A stretch of DNA of 64,000 nt, from NCBI RefSeq assembly GCF_003148495.1, contig NZ_QGGH01000001.1, forward strand, positions 124,986-188,985. Reading direction: 5' to 3'. Positions 8,309 to 16,311 of this stretch are shown here, in pieces. Made by a program: the position numbers and the translations under genes. Each line of letters begins with the position of its first letter. Position 1 is the stretch's first letter. Source of the DNA: Mesorhizobium loti (GTDB taxonomy: Bacteria; Pseudomonadota; Alphaproteobacteria; Rhizobiales; Rhizobiaceae). The notes below the pieces were generated by a model, which searched no databases, was not told where the DNA came from, and worked only from the letters and a program-made list of their open reading frames with translations.

Positions 8309-9204
8309 TGCGCCGGCTCCATTTTTTCCGAAGCAAGATGGGTCTCTGGTGCAAGGTGGCCGCGGTGCCCGTCCGCCCGCCGCTTCTCGCAGTGATCTGT
8401 GTCGGAGCAGACGAACATGTGGCCGCCATGGTCGTCGAGGATGACCTCGTCGAGATAGACGTTCTCGGCCGCGCACAGCGCGCAGGGCTGGTCGAAGGTC
8501 TGCACCTCGAACGGATGATCCTCGAAGTCGAGGCTGACCACTTCGGTGAAGGGCGGCACTGCATAGATGCGCTTTTCGCGGCCGGCGCCGAACAGCTGCA
8601 GCGCCGGTGAGCGGTGCATTTTTGGATTGTCGAATTTTGGCGTTGGCGACGGGTCCATCACATAGCGGCCCTCGACCTTGACCGGATAGGCGTAGGTGGT
8701 GGCGATGCGGCCGTGCTTGGCGATGTCCTCGTACAGCTTCACATGCATGAGGCCGTATTCCTCCAGCGCGTGCATCTTGCGCGTTTCGGTCTCGCGCGGT
8801 TCGAGGAAGCGCAGCGGCTCGGGGATCGGCACCTGGTAGACCAGCACCTGGCCCGCCGTCAGCGGATGCTCGGGGATGCGGTGGCGGGTCTGGATGATGG
8901 TGGCGCTGGCGGTATCGGTGGTAACAGCAACATTGGCGACCTTCTTGAAGAAGGCGCGGATCGAGACCGCATTGGTGGTGTCGTCGGCGCCTTGGTCGAT
9001 GACCTTGAGCACGTCGTTCGGGCCGATGATCGAAGCTGTGACCTGGACGCCGCCGGTGCCCCAGCCATAAGGCATCGGCATTTCGCGCGAGGCAAAAGGC
9101 ACTTGGTAGCCGGGAATGGCGATGCCCTTGAGGATCGCCCGGCGGATCATCCGCTTGGTCTGCTCGTCGAGATAGGCGAAATTGTAGGTGGCGATGTCGG
9201 TCAT
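8305..9204 (-). CDS. phnJ: Alpha-D-ribose 1-methylphosphonate 5-phosphate C-P lyase PhnJ
   Basis: PhnJ is the radical SAM enzyme that breaks the carbon-phosphorus bond. From the ATG at 9204 (MTDIATYNF) the protein has 299 residues, and the four cysteines of CALC, FVC and HC fall at 241, 244, 266 and 272, the same numbers as in E. coli PhnJ. This supports the chosen start. The N-terminal YNFAYLDEQTKRMIRRA and PMPYGWGTGG are family hallmarks. The C-terminus is somewhat longer than in E. coli (281 residues). It lies between phnI and phnK, with a short plus-strand gene placed between phnI and phnJ. Confidence 0.97.
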   Translation of the reverse strand: MTDIATYNFAYLDEQTKRMIRRAILKGIAIPGYQVPFASREMPMPYGWGTGGVQVTASIIGPNDVLKVIDQGADDTTNAVSIRAFFKKVANVAVTTDTASATIIQTRHRIPEHPLTAGQVLVYQVPIPEPLRFLEPRETETRKMHALEEYGLMHVKLYEDIAKHGRIATTYAYPVKVEGRYVMDPSPTPKFDNPKMHRSPALQLFGAGREKRIYAVPPFTEVVSLDFEDHPFEVQTFDQPCALCAAENVYLDEVILDDHGGHMFVCSDTDHCEKRRADGHRGHLAPETHLASEKMEPAQ

Positions 9205-9269
9205 GGCGATCACATCCACATTGTGCTATTGAATTGGCGTCCAGGAAGCCGAAACAGGGGCGAATTCAG

Positions 9270-9479
9270 ATGACCTCGACCGGATGGATGCATCTCGGAA
9301 TTCTGTTGGTGGTGTTCGCCGGCGTCATTCTCTTTTTCCTTCGGCGCATGATTCTGCCCGCGCCAAAAGAAAGTGCGAGCAGTGAGACCATTGCCGGCAG
9401 CAAAGGGTTCAACGAGGCGCATAATGGCCACTACAGCGCTGGTCATGGTGGCGGCTTGGTTGATGGCGGCGGCCATTAG
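9270..9479 (+). CDS. Small His/Gly-rich membrane protein inside the phn operon, opposite strand
   Basis: This 69-residue frame starts at an ATG at 9270 (MTSTGWMHLGIL). Residues 7-24 form one hydrophobic segment followed by RR, which suggests a type II or type III single-pass protein. The tail is rich in Gly and His (GHYSAGHGGG, DGGGH). It fills almost exactly the gap between phnJ and phnI but runs against them, with its stop 2 bases from the phnI stop. The amino-acid pattern looks protein-like and the opposite frame does not resemble anything. The ribosome site is weak (AGGGG, about 10 bases upstream). Function unknown. Confidence 0.6.
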   Translation: MTSTGWMHLGILLVVFAGVILFFLRRMILPAPKESASSETIAGSKGFNEAHNGHYSAGHGGGLVDGGGH

Positions 9480-9481
9480 CA

Positions 9482-10591
9482 TCACTCCGCAGCCTCCCGC
9501 TTCTCTTCGACCTTCGGGTTTTCACGCGCGTCGTATTCGGCGCGCATGCGGCGCACGAGGTCGAGTTCGGCCTGGAAGTCGACATAGTGCGGCAGCTTCA
9601 GATGCTCGACAAAACCCGTCGCCTGGACATTGTCGGAATGCGAGATGACGAACTCCTCGTCCTGGGCGGCGGCAACGACATCCTCGCCGAGTTCGGTTGC
9701 GCGAAGAGCACGGTCGCAGAGCGCCATCGCCATCGCCTTGCGTTCGCTCTGGCCGAAGACCAGGCCGTAGCCGCGGGTGAACTGCGGCGGTGCCTTGGCT
9801 GACCCTTTGAACTGGTTGACCATCTGGCATTCGGTGACGCGGACAGTGCCGAGCGGAACCGCGAAGGGCAGTTCCGGCACGTCAAGTTCCAGTTCGACCT
9901 CGCCGATGCGGATCTCGCCGACGAAGGGATGGTTGCGGGCATAGCCGCGCTGGGTGGAATAGCCGAGCGCCAGTAGGAAACCCTCGTCGCCGCGCGACAG
10001 CGCCTGCAGGCGGATGTCGCGCGCCATCGGGAATTCCAGCGGCTCGCGGGTGATGTCGCCTGGGACATGGTCTTGCGGCATGTCGCCGTCCGGCTCGATC
10101 AGGCCTTCGCGGGCAAGGATCGCCGAGACGCGCGGCATGGCTTGCGCCTCGGTCTCGCGCTGCAGCGGCTCGGCGACATCGCCGCCGGCAGCAAGCTCAG
10201 GATCGAGCAGCCGGTGGGTGTAGTCGAAGGTGGGCCCAAGCAACTGGCCGCCGGGCAGGTCCTTATAGGTCGCCGACACGCGCCGCTCGACCAGCATGTT
10301 GGCGGTGTCGATCGCCTTGGAGTAGCCGAAGCGCGGCAGCGTGGTGCGATAGGCGCGCACCAGGAAGATTGCCTCGATCATGTCGCCGCGTGCCTGGACG
10401 ATGGCGAGTGCGGCCAGTTCACGGTCGTAGAGCGAGCCCTCGCTCATCACCCGATCGACGCCGAGCGCCAGCTGCTCGACGATCTGGTCGAGGCGAAGCG
10501 CCGGCACCGAACGGTCGCCGCGCCGGCGGTCGGCAAGCAGGCTGTGGGCATTGGCAATGGCCGCTTCGCCACCTTTTACCGCAACATACAT
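9482..10591 (-). CDS. phnI: C-P lyase core subunit PhnI
   Basis: PhnI is a 369-residue core subunit of the C-P lyase; it acts as the nucleosidase that joins phosphonate to ribose from ATP with PhnG, H and L. The start MYVAVKGGEAAI at 10591 is the conserved N-terminus. RYTTLPRFGYSKAI-like sequence (RTTLPRFGYSKAID) and DFQAELDLVRRMR near the end are typical. The start lies just after the phnH stop, so the two are coupled. The C-terminus ends with a charged KVEEKREAAE tail. Confidence 0.96.
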   Translation of the reverse strand: MYVAVKGGEAAIANAHSLLADRRRGDRSVPALRLDQIVEQLALGVDRVMSEGSLYDRELAALAIVQARGDMIEAIFLVRAYRTTLPRFGYSKAIDTANMLVERRVSATYKDLPGGQLLGPTFDYTHRLLDPELAAGGDVAEPLQRETEAQAMPRVSAILAREGLIEPDGDMPQDHVPGDITREPLEFPMARDIRLQALSRGDEGFLLALGYSTQRGYARNHPFVGEIRIGEVELELDVPELPFAVPLGTVRVTECQMVNQFKGSAKAPPQFTRGYGLVFGQSERKAMAMALCDRALRATELGEDVVAAAQDEEFVISHSDNVQATGFVEHLKLPHYVDFQAELDLVRRMRAEYDARENPKVEEKREAAE

Positions 10592-10592
10592 C

Positions 10593-11204
10593 TTACGCCT
10601 CCATCGCCTTGATGCGCGTCGTGCGCGGCAAGCAAGCAATGCCATCAGCGGTGGCGAGGATGATGTCGACGCCGCGCGGAAAACGCTTGATATTCTGCTT
10701 CCACTGCTCGACGAAATGGCGTGGCATCTGCGCCGGCGCGATCGTGGCGCTGGTTTCGATGCCGGGACCTTCGAGCAACAGCGGCGTGCCGGAGACGAGA
10801 TCGCTGATTTGCAGGATCAGCGTGGTCGAGCGGTCGGGATAGTCCTGCGTGCCCTGCGAAAAGCCGTCCAGCGACATCATCTCGGCTGGCGTGGCGATCA
10901 ACGCGAAATGCGCATCGGCCGGCGTGTTGGCCAATGGCGCGCCGGTGTGGAAACCAAGCCAGGATTTGATGGCGGAGGAGGCCTGCAAAGTCGGGTCGAG
11001 CCACAGCGGCGTGTCGTTGTCGCAAAGCGCCAGCGCTATGGCGCCGGCGCTTGCCGAGAGTGGCGCCGGCGGGCGAGCGAAGGCCGGCAGCGGCTGTACA
11101 CTGCCCGGCCGTGCCATCGCGTCCATGACCGCTCGGAACACGGTCTGGGCATTGAAGACCGGATCGGCGAAACCGCCTTCGATCGATTGCGCTGCAATGT
11201 CCAT
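10593..11204 (-). CDS. phnH: C-P lyase core subunit PhnH
   Basis: This 203-residue protein starts MDIAAQSIEGGFADPVFNAQ, with the family's FADPVFxAQxxFRxxMxAMARPG pattern clear at residues 12-35. PhnH is a PLP-transferase-like fold that has lost its cofactor site and dimerises in the PhnGHIJ core. Its ATG overlaps the phnG stop by one base, and phnI follows directly. Length matches the family (about 190-205). Confidence 0.95.
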   Translation of the reverse strand: MDIAAQSIEGGFADPVFNAQTVFRAVMDAMARPGSVQPLPAFARPPAPLSASAGAIALALCDNDTPLWLDPTLQASSAIKSWLGFHTGAPLANTPADAHFALIATPAEMMSLDGFSQGTQDYPDRSTTLILQISDLVSGTPLLLEGPGIETSATIAPAQMPRHFVEQWKQNIKRFPRGVDIILATADGIACLPRTTRIKAMEA

Positions 11205-11674
11205 CAGTCTTCTCCGCGAACCATGGTGAAGAAATCCACCTTCGTTGCCGCCGTCTCGGCGCGGCGGCGTTCATGCGCTGTGGTCAGAGCCGACCGCAGA
11301 GGCGCTATCAGATTGGTCTCGACCTCATTGCGGCGGGCAGGGTCCTGCCACAGCGCGTCGGCGATGGCCGCCAGCCTTGCCTTTTGCTTGTCGCGGCCAA
11401 GCGCATAGCAATGGCCGACCTGTCCGGACGGCAGCCGGACCGTGGCGCGGGTGACGGTCGCCTCACCGACATTGAAGGGCGCGCCGCCGCCGCCGATGCG
11501 GCCGCGCAGGGTGACCAGGCCGGTCTCGGGGCCGCGCAGCAGTTCAGCGTCCGAAGGCAGTCCGGCCTCGTTCCAGAGCCGCACGATGTCATCGCCGCTG
11601 GATTGCGCCAGCGTTGCCATGGCGGCCTTGCGCTCGGCCTGGTCGCGGGCTTCCTGTCCTCGCATCAGCAACAT
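11204..11674 (-). CDS. phnG: C-P lyase core subunit PhnG
   Basis: This is a 156-residue core subunit of the C-P lyase. RMATLAQ-type N-terminal helix (AAMATLAQSSGDDI), LRGPETGLVTLRGRIGGGGAPFNVGE and GHCYALGRDKQKARLAAIADAL are all PhnG hallmarks. Two ATG codons (11674 and 11665) are possible; AGGA and GAGGA stretches precede both. It is the first gene of the operon and begins 16 bases after an inverted-repeat operator shared with divergent phnF. Confidence 0.95.
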   Translation of the reverse strand: MLLMRGQEARDQAERKAAMATLAQSSGDDIVRLWNEAGLPSDAELLRGPETGLVTLRGRIGGGGAPFNVGEATVTRATVRLPSGQVGHCYALGRDKQKARLAAIADALWQDPARRNEVETNLIAPLRSALTTAHERRRAETAATKVDFFTMVRGED

Positions 11675-11689
11675 TCCTCTTTCCTAAAT

Positions 11690-11709
11690 TTGTCTATTGA
11701 TATAGACAA
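11690..11709. promoter_or_regulatory. Inverted-repeat operator between phnF and phnG
   Basis: The sequence TGTCTAT-TGAT-ATAGACA is a perfect 7-bp inverted repeat, extended to 8 bp by a flanking T/A pair. It lies 16 bases upstream of phnG and 76 bases upstream of phnF in an A/T-rich stretch unlike its surroundings. A further half-like CTATACA follows at about 11710. PhnF/HutC-type GntR regulators bind such short TATAGAC-containing repeats, so this is the likely PhnF operator covering the phnG promoter. Confidence 0.7.
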
Positions 11710-11785
11710 CTATACAAATTATACCTATTATCTAGCGCGAGTCCATGACGGGTGGATGACAGGGCTAAAAGGCTGGGGGCAATCA

Positions 11786-12535
11786 ATGGTCGGGCGGCTG
11801 GCAGCGGACAGTATCGAGCGGCGCAGCGGCGTTTCGCTTTGGCGGCAGATCGCCGACAAGATCCTGCAGGCGATCGCCATCGGCGATTTCACGGAAAATG
11901 CCGCTCTGCCGCCGGAGGTGGCACTGGCCGAGCGCTATGGCGTCAACCGCCACACGGTGCGCAGCGCCATAGCAGCACTTGTGCAGGAAGGCGTGCTGCG
12001 GGCCGAGCAGGGACGCGGCACCTTTGTGCTGTCGCGCAAGCGGCTGTCCTATCCGATCGGCGCGCGCACGCGGTTTTCGACGGGCTTGCAGGGGCAAACG
12101 TCGGAACGGCATATCGTCCTGCTCGCCTCGTCGATCGAGCCGGCCAGCCAGCGCGTCGCCGAGGGCCTTGGCCTTGCCAGGGGAGCTGAGGTGATCCGTC
12201 TGGAAACGCGCGGCGAAGCCGATGGACGGCCGGTGTCGCGCGCTGCCGGCTGGTTCGATGCCAGGCGCTTTGCCGGCATCGATGCCGCGATGGCGGAGAC
12301 CGGCTCGATCACCGCGTCGCTGGCGCGGTTCGGCATCGACGATTATCTCAGGCAATCGACCGTGCTGTCGGCGCGCCATGCCGATGCGGCGGACCTTGCC
12401 GATCTCGACCTGCAGCCGGGCGCCATCGTGCTGGTCACGGTCGCCGTCAACGTCACGCCGGACGGCCAGCCGATCCAGTTTTCCGAGTCGCGCTTCCCGG
12501 CCGAGCGGGTCGAGCTCAAGCTGTCTGCGCTCTGA
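11786..12535 (+). CDS. phnF: GntR/HutC-family phosphonate operon regulator PhnF
   Basis: This is a 249-residue transcription factor. The N-terminal winged helix-turn-helix (about 15-80) contains LPPEVALAERYGVNRHTVRSAIAALVQEGVLRAEQGRG, whose NRHTVR recognition helix is typical of PhnF. A UTRA ligand-binding domain follows (about 95-245). I start at the ATG at 11786 because GGGGG lies 7 bases upstream; longer frames run into phnG antisense sequence. It is divergent from phnG and most likely represses the C-P lyase operon until a phosphonate-derived ligand is present. Confidence 0.92.
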   Translation: MVGRLAADSIERRSGVSLWRQIADKILQAIAIGDFTENAALPPEVALAERYGVNRHTVRSAIAALVQEGVLRAEQGRGTFVLSRKRLSYPIGARTRFSTGLQGQTSERHIVLLASSIEPASQRVAEGLGLARGAEVIRLETRGEADGRPVSRAAGWFDARRFAGIDAAMAETGSITASLARFGIDDYLRQSTVLSARHADAADLADLDLQPGAIVLVTVAVNVTPDGQPIQFSESRFPAERVELKLSAL

Positions 12536-12550
12536 GCCGGCGCCGGTAGC

Positions 12551-13567
12551 CTATCCGACCTCGATCACAGCCTTGATCAGGCCGGATTTTTCGTGTGCCC
12601 AGCGAGCGAGATCGGACGGCGTTTCGGCAAGCGATGTTCGGTGGGTGACGAGCTTGGCCAGCGGCACGGCGCCGTTGCGGATCGAGGCGGCGACGTGGTC
12701 GAAGTCGGCGCGCAAGGCGTTGCGGCTGCCGATCAGCGTCATCTCGCGTTTGTGGAATTCCGGATCGGAAAAGCTGATGTCGTCCTTGACGACGGAGACC
12801 AGCACCAGCGTTCCGCCATGCGCGACATGGGCAAAGGCCGACTGTACCGACTGGGTGTTGCCGGTGGCGTCGAAGACCACATCGAAGCCCTCGCCTGATG
12901 TCGCCTCCCTGATCAGATCGGGCGCCGCGCCGCGCGAGCCGTCGAGGGTCTGGAAACCAAGCTCGTTCGCGGCGAAGGCAAGCCTTTCACTACTCATGTC
13001 GAGCAGCGTCACGTCGAGCCTGGCGATGCGGGCGAAGATGGCGGTGCCGAGTCCGATCGGGCCGGCGCCGATGACCAGCGTGCGGGCGCCGGGCTCGGCA
13101 CATGAGCGCCGCACGGCATGCGCACCAATCGCCAGGAACTCGACGGCGGCGGCGTCGGCCAGAGACAGGCCGTTTGCCGGATAGAGATTTTGCGCCGGCA
13201 CCAGGATGCGTTCGCACATGGCGCCGTCGCGATGCACGCCAAGCACCTCGATCCTGACGCAGCAATTCGGCTTGCCGTGCCGGCAGGCGATGCATTTTCC
13301 GCAGGAAAGATAGGGGTTGATGACGACCGGCTCGCCAACGGCCAGTTCGACACCTTCGCCGGTCTCCACCACGGTACCCGATACTTCATGGCCCATGATG
13401 CGGGGATAGGCGAGGAACGGGTGCTTGCCCTCGAAGATGTGGTAGTCGGTGCCGCAGATCCCGACATGGCTGACCGCCACCAGTGCCCAGCTGGCAGGCG
13501 GTGCAGCGGGCGCGGGGTGGTCTTCCAGGACAAGGTCGCCGGGCGAGCGGCAGACGACGGCTTTCAT
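12551..13567 (-). CDS. Zinc-dependent sugar-acid dehydrogenase, LgoD-like
   Basis: This is a 338-residue medium-chain alcohol dehydrogenase. Catalytic zinc ligands appear in GICGTD and MGHE, and the four-Cys structural zinc loop in SCGKCIACRHGKPNCC. The Rossmann motif is VIGAGPIGLG near residue 170. The stretch FSDPEFHKREMTLIGSRNA resembles E. coli LgoD (YjjN), an L-galactonate 5-dehydrogenase. It is the last gene of the sugar operon, 72 bases after the permease gene, and its 3' end faces phnF with 15 bases between. The substrate is inferred, not shown. Confidence 0.85.
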   Translation of the reverse strand: MKAVVCRSPGDLVLEDHPAPAAPPASWALVAVSHVGICGTDYHIFEGKHPFLAYPRIMGHEVSGTVVETGEGVELAVGEPVVINPYLSCGKCIACRHGKPNCCVRIEVLGVHRDGAMCERILVPAQNLYPANGLSLADAAAVEFLAIGAHAVRRSCAEPGARTLVIGAGPIGLGTAIFARIARLDVTLLDMSSERLAFAANELGFQTLDGSRGAAPDLIREATSGEGFDVVFDATGNTQSVQSAFAHVAHGGTLVLVSVVKDDISFSDPEFHKREMTLIGSRNALRADFDHVAASIRNGAVPLAKLVTHRTSLAETPSDLARWAHEKSGLIKAVIEVG

Positions 13568-13639
13568 GCGCGATTCCAGTGTTCAAAAAGGGCGCCGGCC
13601 TGTTGTTTGAGCGGACCGGCGCATCGGTTCAGGGACGAT

Positions 13640-14605
13640 TCACTTGCCGCGGCGGCGCAGCCCGTCGAAGTAGACGATGATGATGATCAGCGCGCCGGTG
13701 ATGATGCGCTGCCAGAACGAGTTGACGTTGAGCAGATTGGCGCCGTTATTGATGGTGGCCAGGATGAAGGCGCCAAGCAACGGTCCGTGCACCGAGCCGA
13801 CGGCGCCGAACAGCGAGGTGCCGCCGATGACCGACGAGGCGATCGCCTGCAACTCCCAGCCCTCGGCCTGGGTCGGATTGCCGATGCCGATGCGAGCGGC
13901 CAGCAACACGCCGACGAAGGCCGCGCACAGGCCCGACAGCGTGTAGGCCATGTAGATGGTGCGCTGGACGTTGACGCCGGACAGGCGCGACGCCTCGGCG
14001 TTGGAGCCGACCGAAAACAGATACCGGCCCCAGCGGCTGTGATGCAGGAAGACATAGGCCGGAATGCCGACCAGGATCACCATCCAGAACAAATTGGGGA
14101 TGCCGATAAAGGAATTGCGCGAGAACGCGGTGAAGGTGTCGCTGTTGATGTTGATCGAATTGCCGTTGGTCATCAAAAGGCCGATACCGCGCAGCGAGGT
14201 CAGCGTCGCCAGCGTGATGATGAAGGGCGGCAGGCCCATCTTGACGATGCCGAAGCCGTGGAACATGCCGATGGCAACACCGACCAGCAGCGTCACCAGA
14301 ATGGCAAGCCAGATGGGGAAACCGGCATTGATCATCATGGCGACAACGACGGTGGCGAAGCCGACCACGGCGCCGACCGAGAGATCGATGCCGCCAGTGA
14401 TGATGACGAAGGTCTGGCCGACCGCCATGATGGCGATCATGGAGCCCTGGCGCAAAAGATTGGCTATGTTGTTGGCCGAGGCGAAGCTTGTTGTCGCCAC
14501 GGAGAGGAGGATCCAGAGCAGAACCAGCAGCGCCAAAAGCGTCAGCCCAAACAGGACGTTGTAGTTGCGCTTCGGTTTTTCGACAGCAATCGCCTCGGTG
14601 CTCAT
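13640..14605 (-). CDS. Ribose-type sugar ABC transporter permease
   Basis: This is a 321-residue RbsC-like permease of the CUT2 class with eight to ten hydrophobic segments. The GGIDLSVGAVVGFATVV stretch near residue 70 and GGTSLFGAVGSVHGPLLGA near 255 are diagnostic for the BPD_transp_2 family. The start overlaps the stop of the ATPase gene by 4 bases (ATGA), so subunits are co-translated. It would form the inner-membrane channel for the sugar bound by the protein encoded at 16312-17307. Confidence 0.94.
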   Translation of the reverse strand: MSTEAIAVEKPKRNYNVLFGLTLLALLVLLWILLSVATTSFASANNIANLLRQGSMIAIMAVGQTFVIITGGIDLSVGAVVGFATVVVAMMINAGFPIWLAILVTLLVGVAIGMFHGFGIVKMGLPPFIITLATLTSLRGIGLLMTNGNSININSDTFTAFSRNSFIGIPNLFWMVILVGIPAYVFLHHSRWGRYLFSVGSNAEASRLSGVNVQRTIYMAYTLSGLCAAFVGVLLAARIGIGNPTQAEGWELQAIASSVIGGTSLFGAVGSVHGPLLGAFILATINNGANLLNVNSFWQRIITGALIIIIVYFDGLRRRGK

Positions 14606-16155
14606 ATCTGTCCTCCCAGCTTTTCTTGTTTCTCGGCGAGCGCCTGCGTGAGAATGTCCTCGTGGCTGGCGGCGCGGAAACCGTGCGTCGCCACCAGTTT
14701 GCCGCGCCGGAACACATGCAGCGTGTCGGCGAGTTCATAGACTTCCGGCAGATAGGACGAGATCAGGATGATGCCGGCGCCTTTTGACAACAGCGCGCCG
14801 AACAGACGGTAGATCTCGGCCTTGGTGCCGACATCGACACCGACCGTCGGCTCGTCGAAGATGAACAGCTTGGCACCATGCGCCAGCCATTTGCCGATGA
14901 CGATCTTCTGCTGGTTGCCGCCAGACAGGCTGGACGCCAGCGCGCCGCGCGTCGGCGTCTTGATGCGCAGATCGGCAATCTGGCGATCGGCCTGCGTCTT
15001 CTCCTGCGCGCTCGAAATCAGCAGATTTTTCGAAATCCGCTTGTAGATCGGCAGGTTGAGGTTGAGGCCGACCGGCAGGTTGAGGCAAAGGCCCTGGTCG
15101 CGGCGGCTTTCCGGCGCCAGCGCCATGCCGAGCTTGATCGCGTCATGCTCTGAATTGACCTGGACATCCTTGCCTTCCCAGAGGATCTGGCCGGCGGACT
15201 TGCGGTGGCGGCCGTAAAGCGTGGTGACGAACTCACTGCGCCCGGCGCCGATCAGGCCATAGAGGCCGACGATCTCGCCGGCGCGAACCGTCATCGAGAC
15301 ATTTTCGAAGCCCTTGCCAGACAGGTTTCTTGCCTCGATGATCGCGGCACCCGGCGTGAAATGCTCCTTGTGGTAGACCTGCTCGATCGAGCGGTTGATC
15401 ATCATCTTGACCAGCTCGGCATCGTTGGTCTCGGCGATGTTGCGGGTGCCGACCAGCGTGCCGTCGCGCAGCACGGAAACACGGTCGGCCAGTTCGAACA
15501 CCTCCTCCATGCGGTGACTGATGTAGATGATCGTCACGCCTTCGCCCTTCAGCCGGCGGATCAGGGTGAAGAGCTGGTCGGCCTCCTTGCGGGTGAGGTA
15601 GGCGGTCGGCTCGTCGAAGATCAGGAACTTGGTGCCGCGCACGGTGGCGCGGGCCGCTGCAATCAACTGCTGCTGGCCGATGGTGAGGTCGCCCAGCGTG
15701 ACATGCGCCGGCAGGTCGAAGCCGAGATCGTCGATGATCTTCTGGGCTTCCTTGACCATGGCGCGCTGCTGCAGGATGCCGAAGCGCGAATTCTCCTCGC
15801 CGAGGAACATGTTGGCGGCGACCGTCAGGTGACGGCACAGCACGACCTCCTGGTGCACGGCGTTGATGCCGAGCGCCATCGCCTCATGCGGCGTCGCGAG
15901 CGCTGCCGGCTGGCCTTCCCAGATGACCTCTCCGGAGGTGCGCGGCATGACGCCGGTCAAAAGCTTGATGAGGGTGGATTTGCCGGCGCCGTTCTCGCCG
16001 ACGATGGCGTGGATTTCGCCGGATTTGAAAGCAAGATTGACCGGCTTCAGCGCGTGGGTGCCGGGATAGCGCTTCTCCAGCCCGCGCAATTCGAGGATGG
16101 TCCGCCCCGGTTCCAGCACGGGTGCCGGATGCAGGTCCTGCGCTGTCGACGTCAT
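14602..16155 (-). CDS. Ribose-type sugar ABC transporter ATP-binding protein
   Basis: This is a 517-residue RbsA/MglA-type ATPase with two fused nucleotide-binding domains. The first has Walker A GENGAGKSTLIK near residue 58, signature LTIGQQQLIAAARA and LIFDEPTAYLT. The second lacks a normal Walker A (GLIGAGRSEF), keeps the signature LSGGNQQKIVIGKWL and has FIFDEPTVGVDVGTK. A degenerate second site is usual in this family. It lies between the binding-protein and permease genes. Confidence 0.94.
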   Translation of the reverse strand: MTSTAQDLHPAPVLEPGRTILELRGLEKRYPGTHALKPVNLAFKSGEIHAIVGENGAGKSTLIKLLTGVMPRTSGEVIWEGQPAALATPHEAMALGINAVHQEVVLCRHLTVAANMFLGEENSRFGILQQRAMVKEAQKIIDDLGFDLPAHVTLGDLTIGQQQLIAAARATVRGTKFLIFDEPTAYLTRKEADQLFTLIRRLKGEGVTIIYISHRMEEVFELADRVSVLRDGTLVGTRNIAETNDAELVKMMINRSIEQVYHKEHFTPGAAIIEARNLSGKGFENVSMTVRAGEIVGLYGLIGAGRSEFVTTLYGRHRKSAGQILWEGKDVQVNSEHDAIKLGMALAPESRRDQGLCLNLPVGLNLNLPIYKRISKNLLISSAQEKTQADRQIADLRIKTPTRGALASSLSGGNQQKIVIGKWLAHGAKLFIFDEPTVGVDVGTKAEIYRLFGALLSKGAGIILISSYLPEVYELADTLHVFRRGKLVATHGFRAASHEDILTQALAEKQEKLGGQI

Positions 16156-16267
16156 GACAATCCTCCCAGATTGGTCTCACGGTTGGCAGGCGGCGGGGCT
16201 GTGACACACCTCATTTGCAGCCTAGCCCAAGGCAGCGGATTGCCAAGCCGTTTGTGCCGAAGCTGAT

Positions 16268-16294
16268 GTTTCCGGGGCGCGAGGCCCCGGAAAC
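16268..16294. terminator. Intergenic hairpin after the sugar-binding protein gene
   Basis: Arms GTTTCCGGGGC (16268-16278) and its complement (16284-16294) give a perfect 11-bp stem with a 5-base loop. On the minus strand it follows the binding-protein stop by 17 bases and precedes the ATPase gene. No T-run follows, so it may protect the upstream mRNA or reduce read-through rather than end transcription fully. Confidence 0.6.
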
Positions 16295-16311
16295 AGTTTT
16301 CGTGCCGATGC

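Noticed and set aside
9210..9485. 91-residue minus-strand frame between phnI and phnJ
   Set aside because: The plus-strand frame in the same place has a coherent membrane helix plus tail; this one has no coherent features and would overlap phnJ out of register.
13118..14740. 540-residue plus-strand frame over the permease and dehydrogenase genes
   Set aside because: Composition (Asp, Gln, His, Arg runs such as DHHGDNDGGEADHG) is that of an antisense shadow; both underlying genes are well supported.
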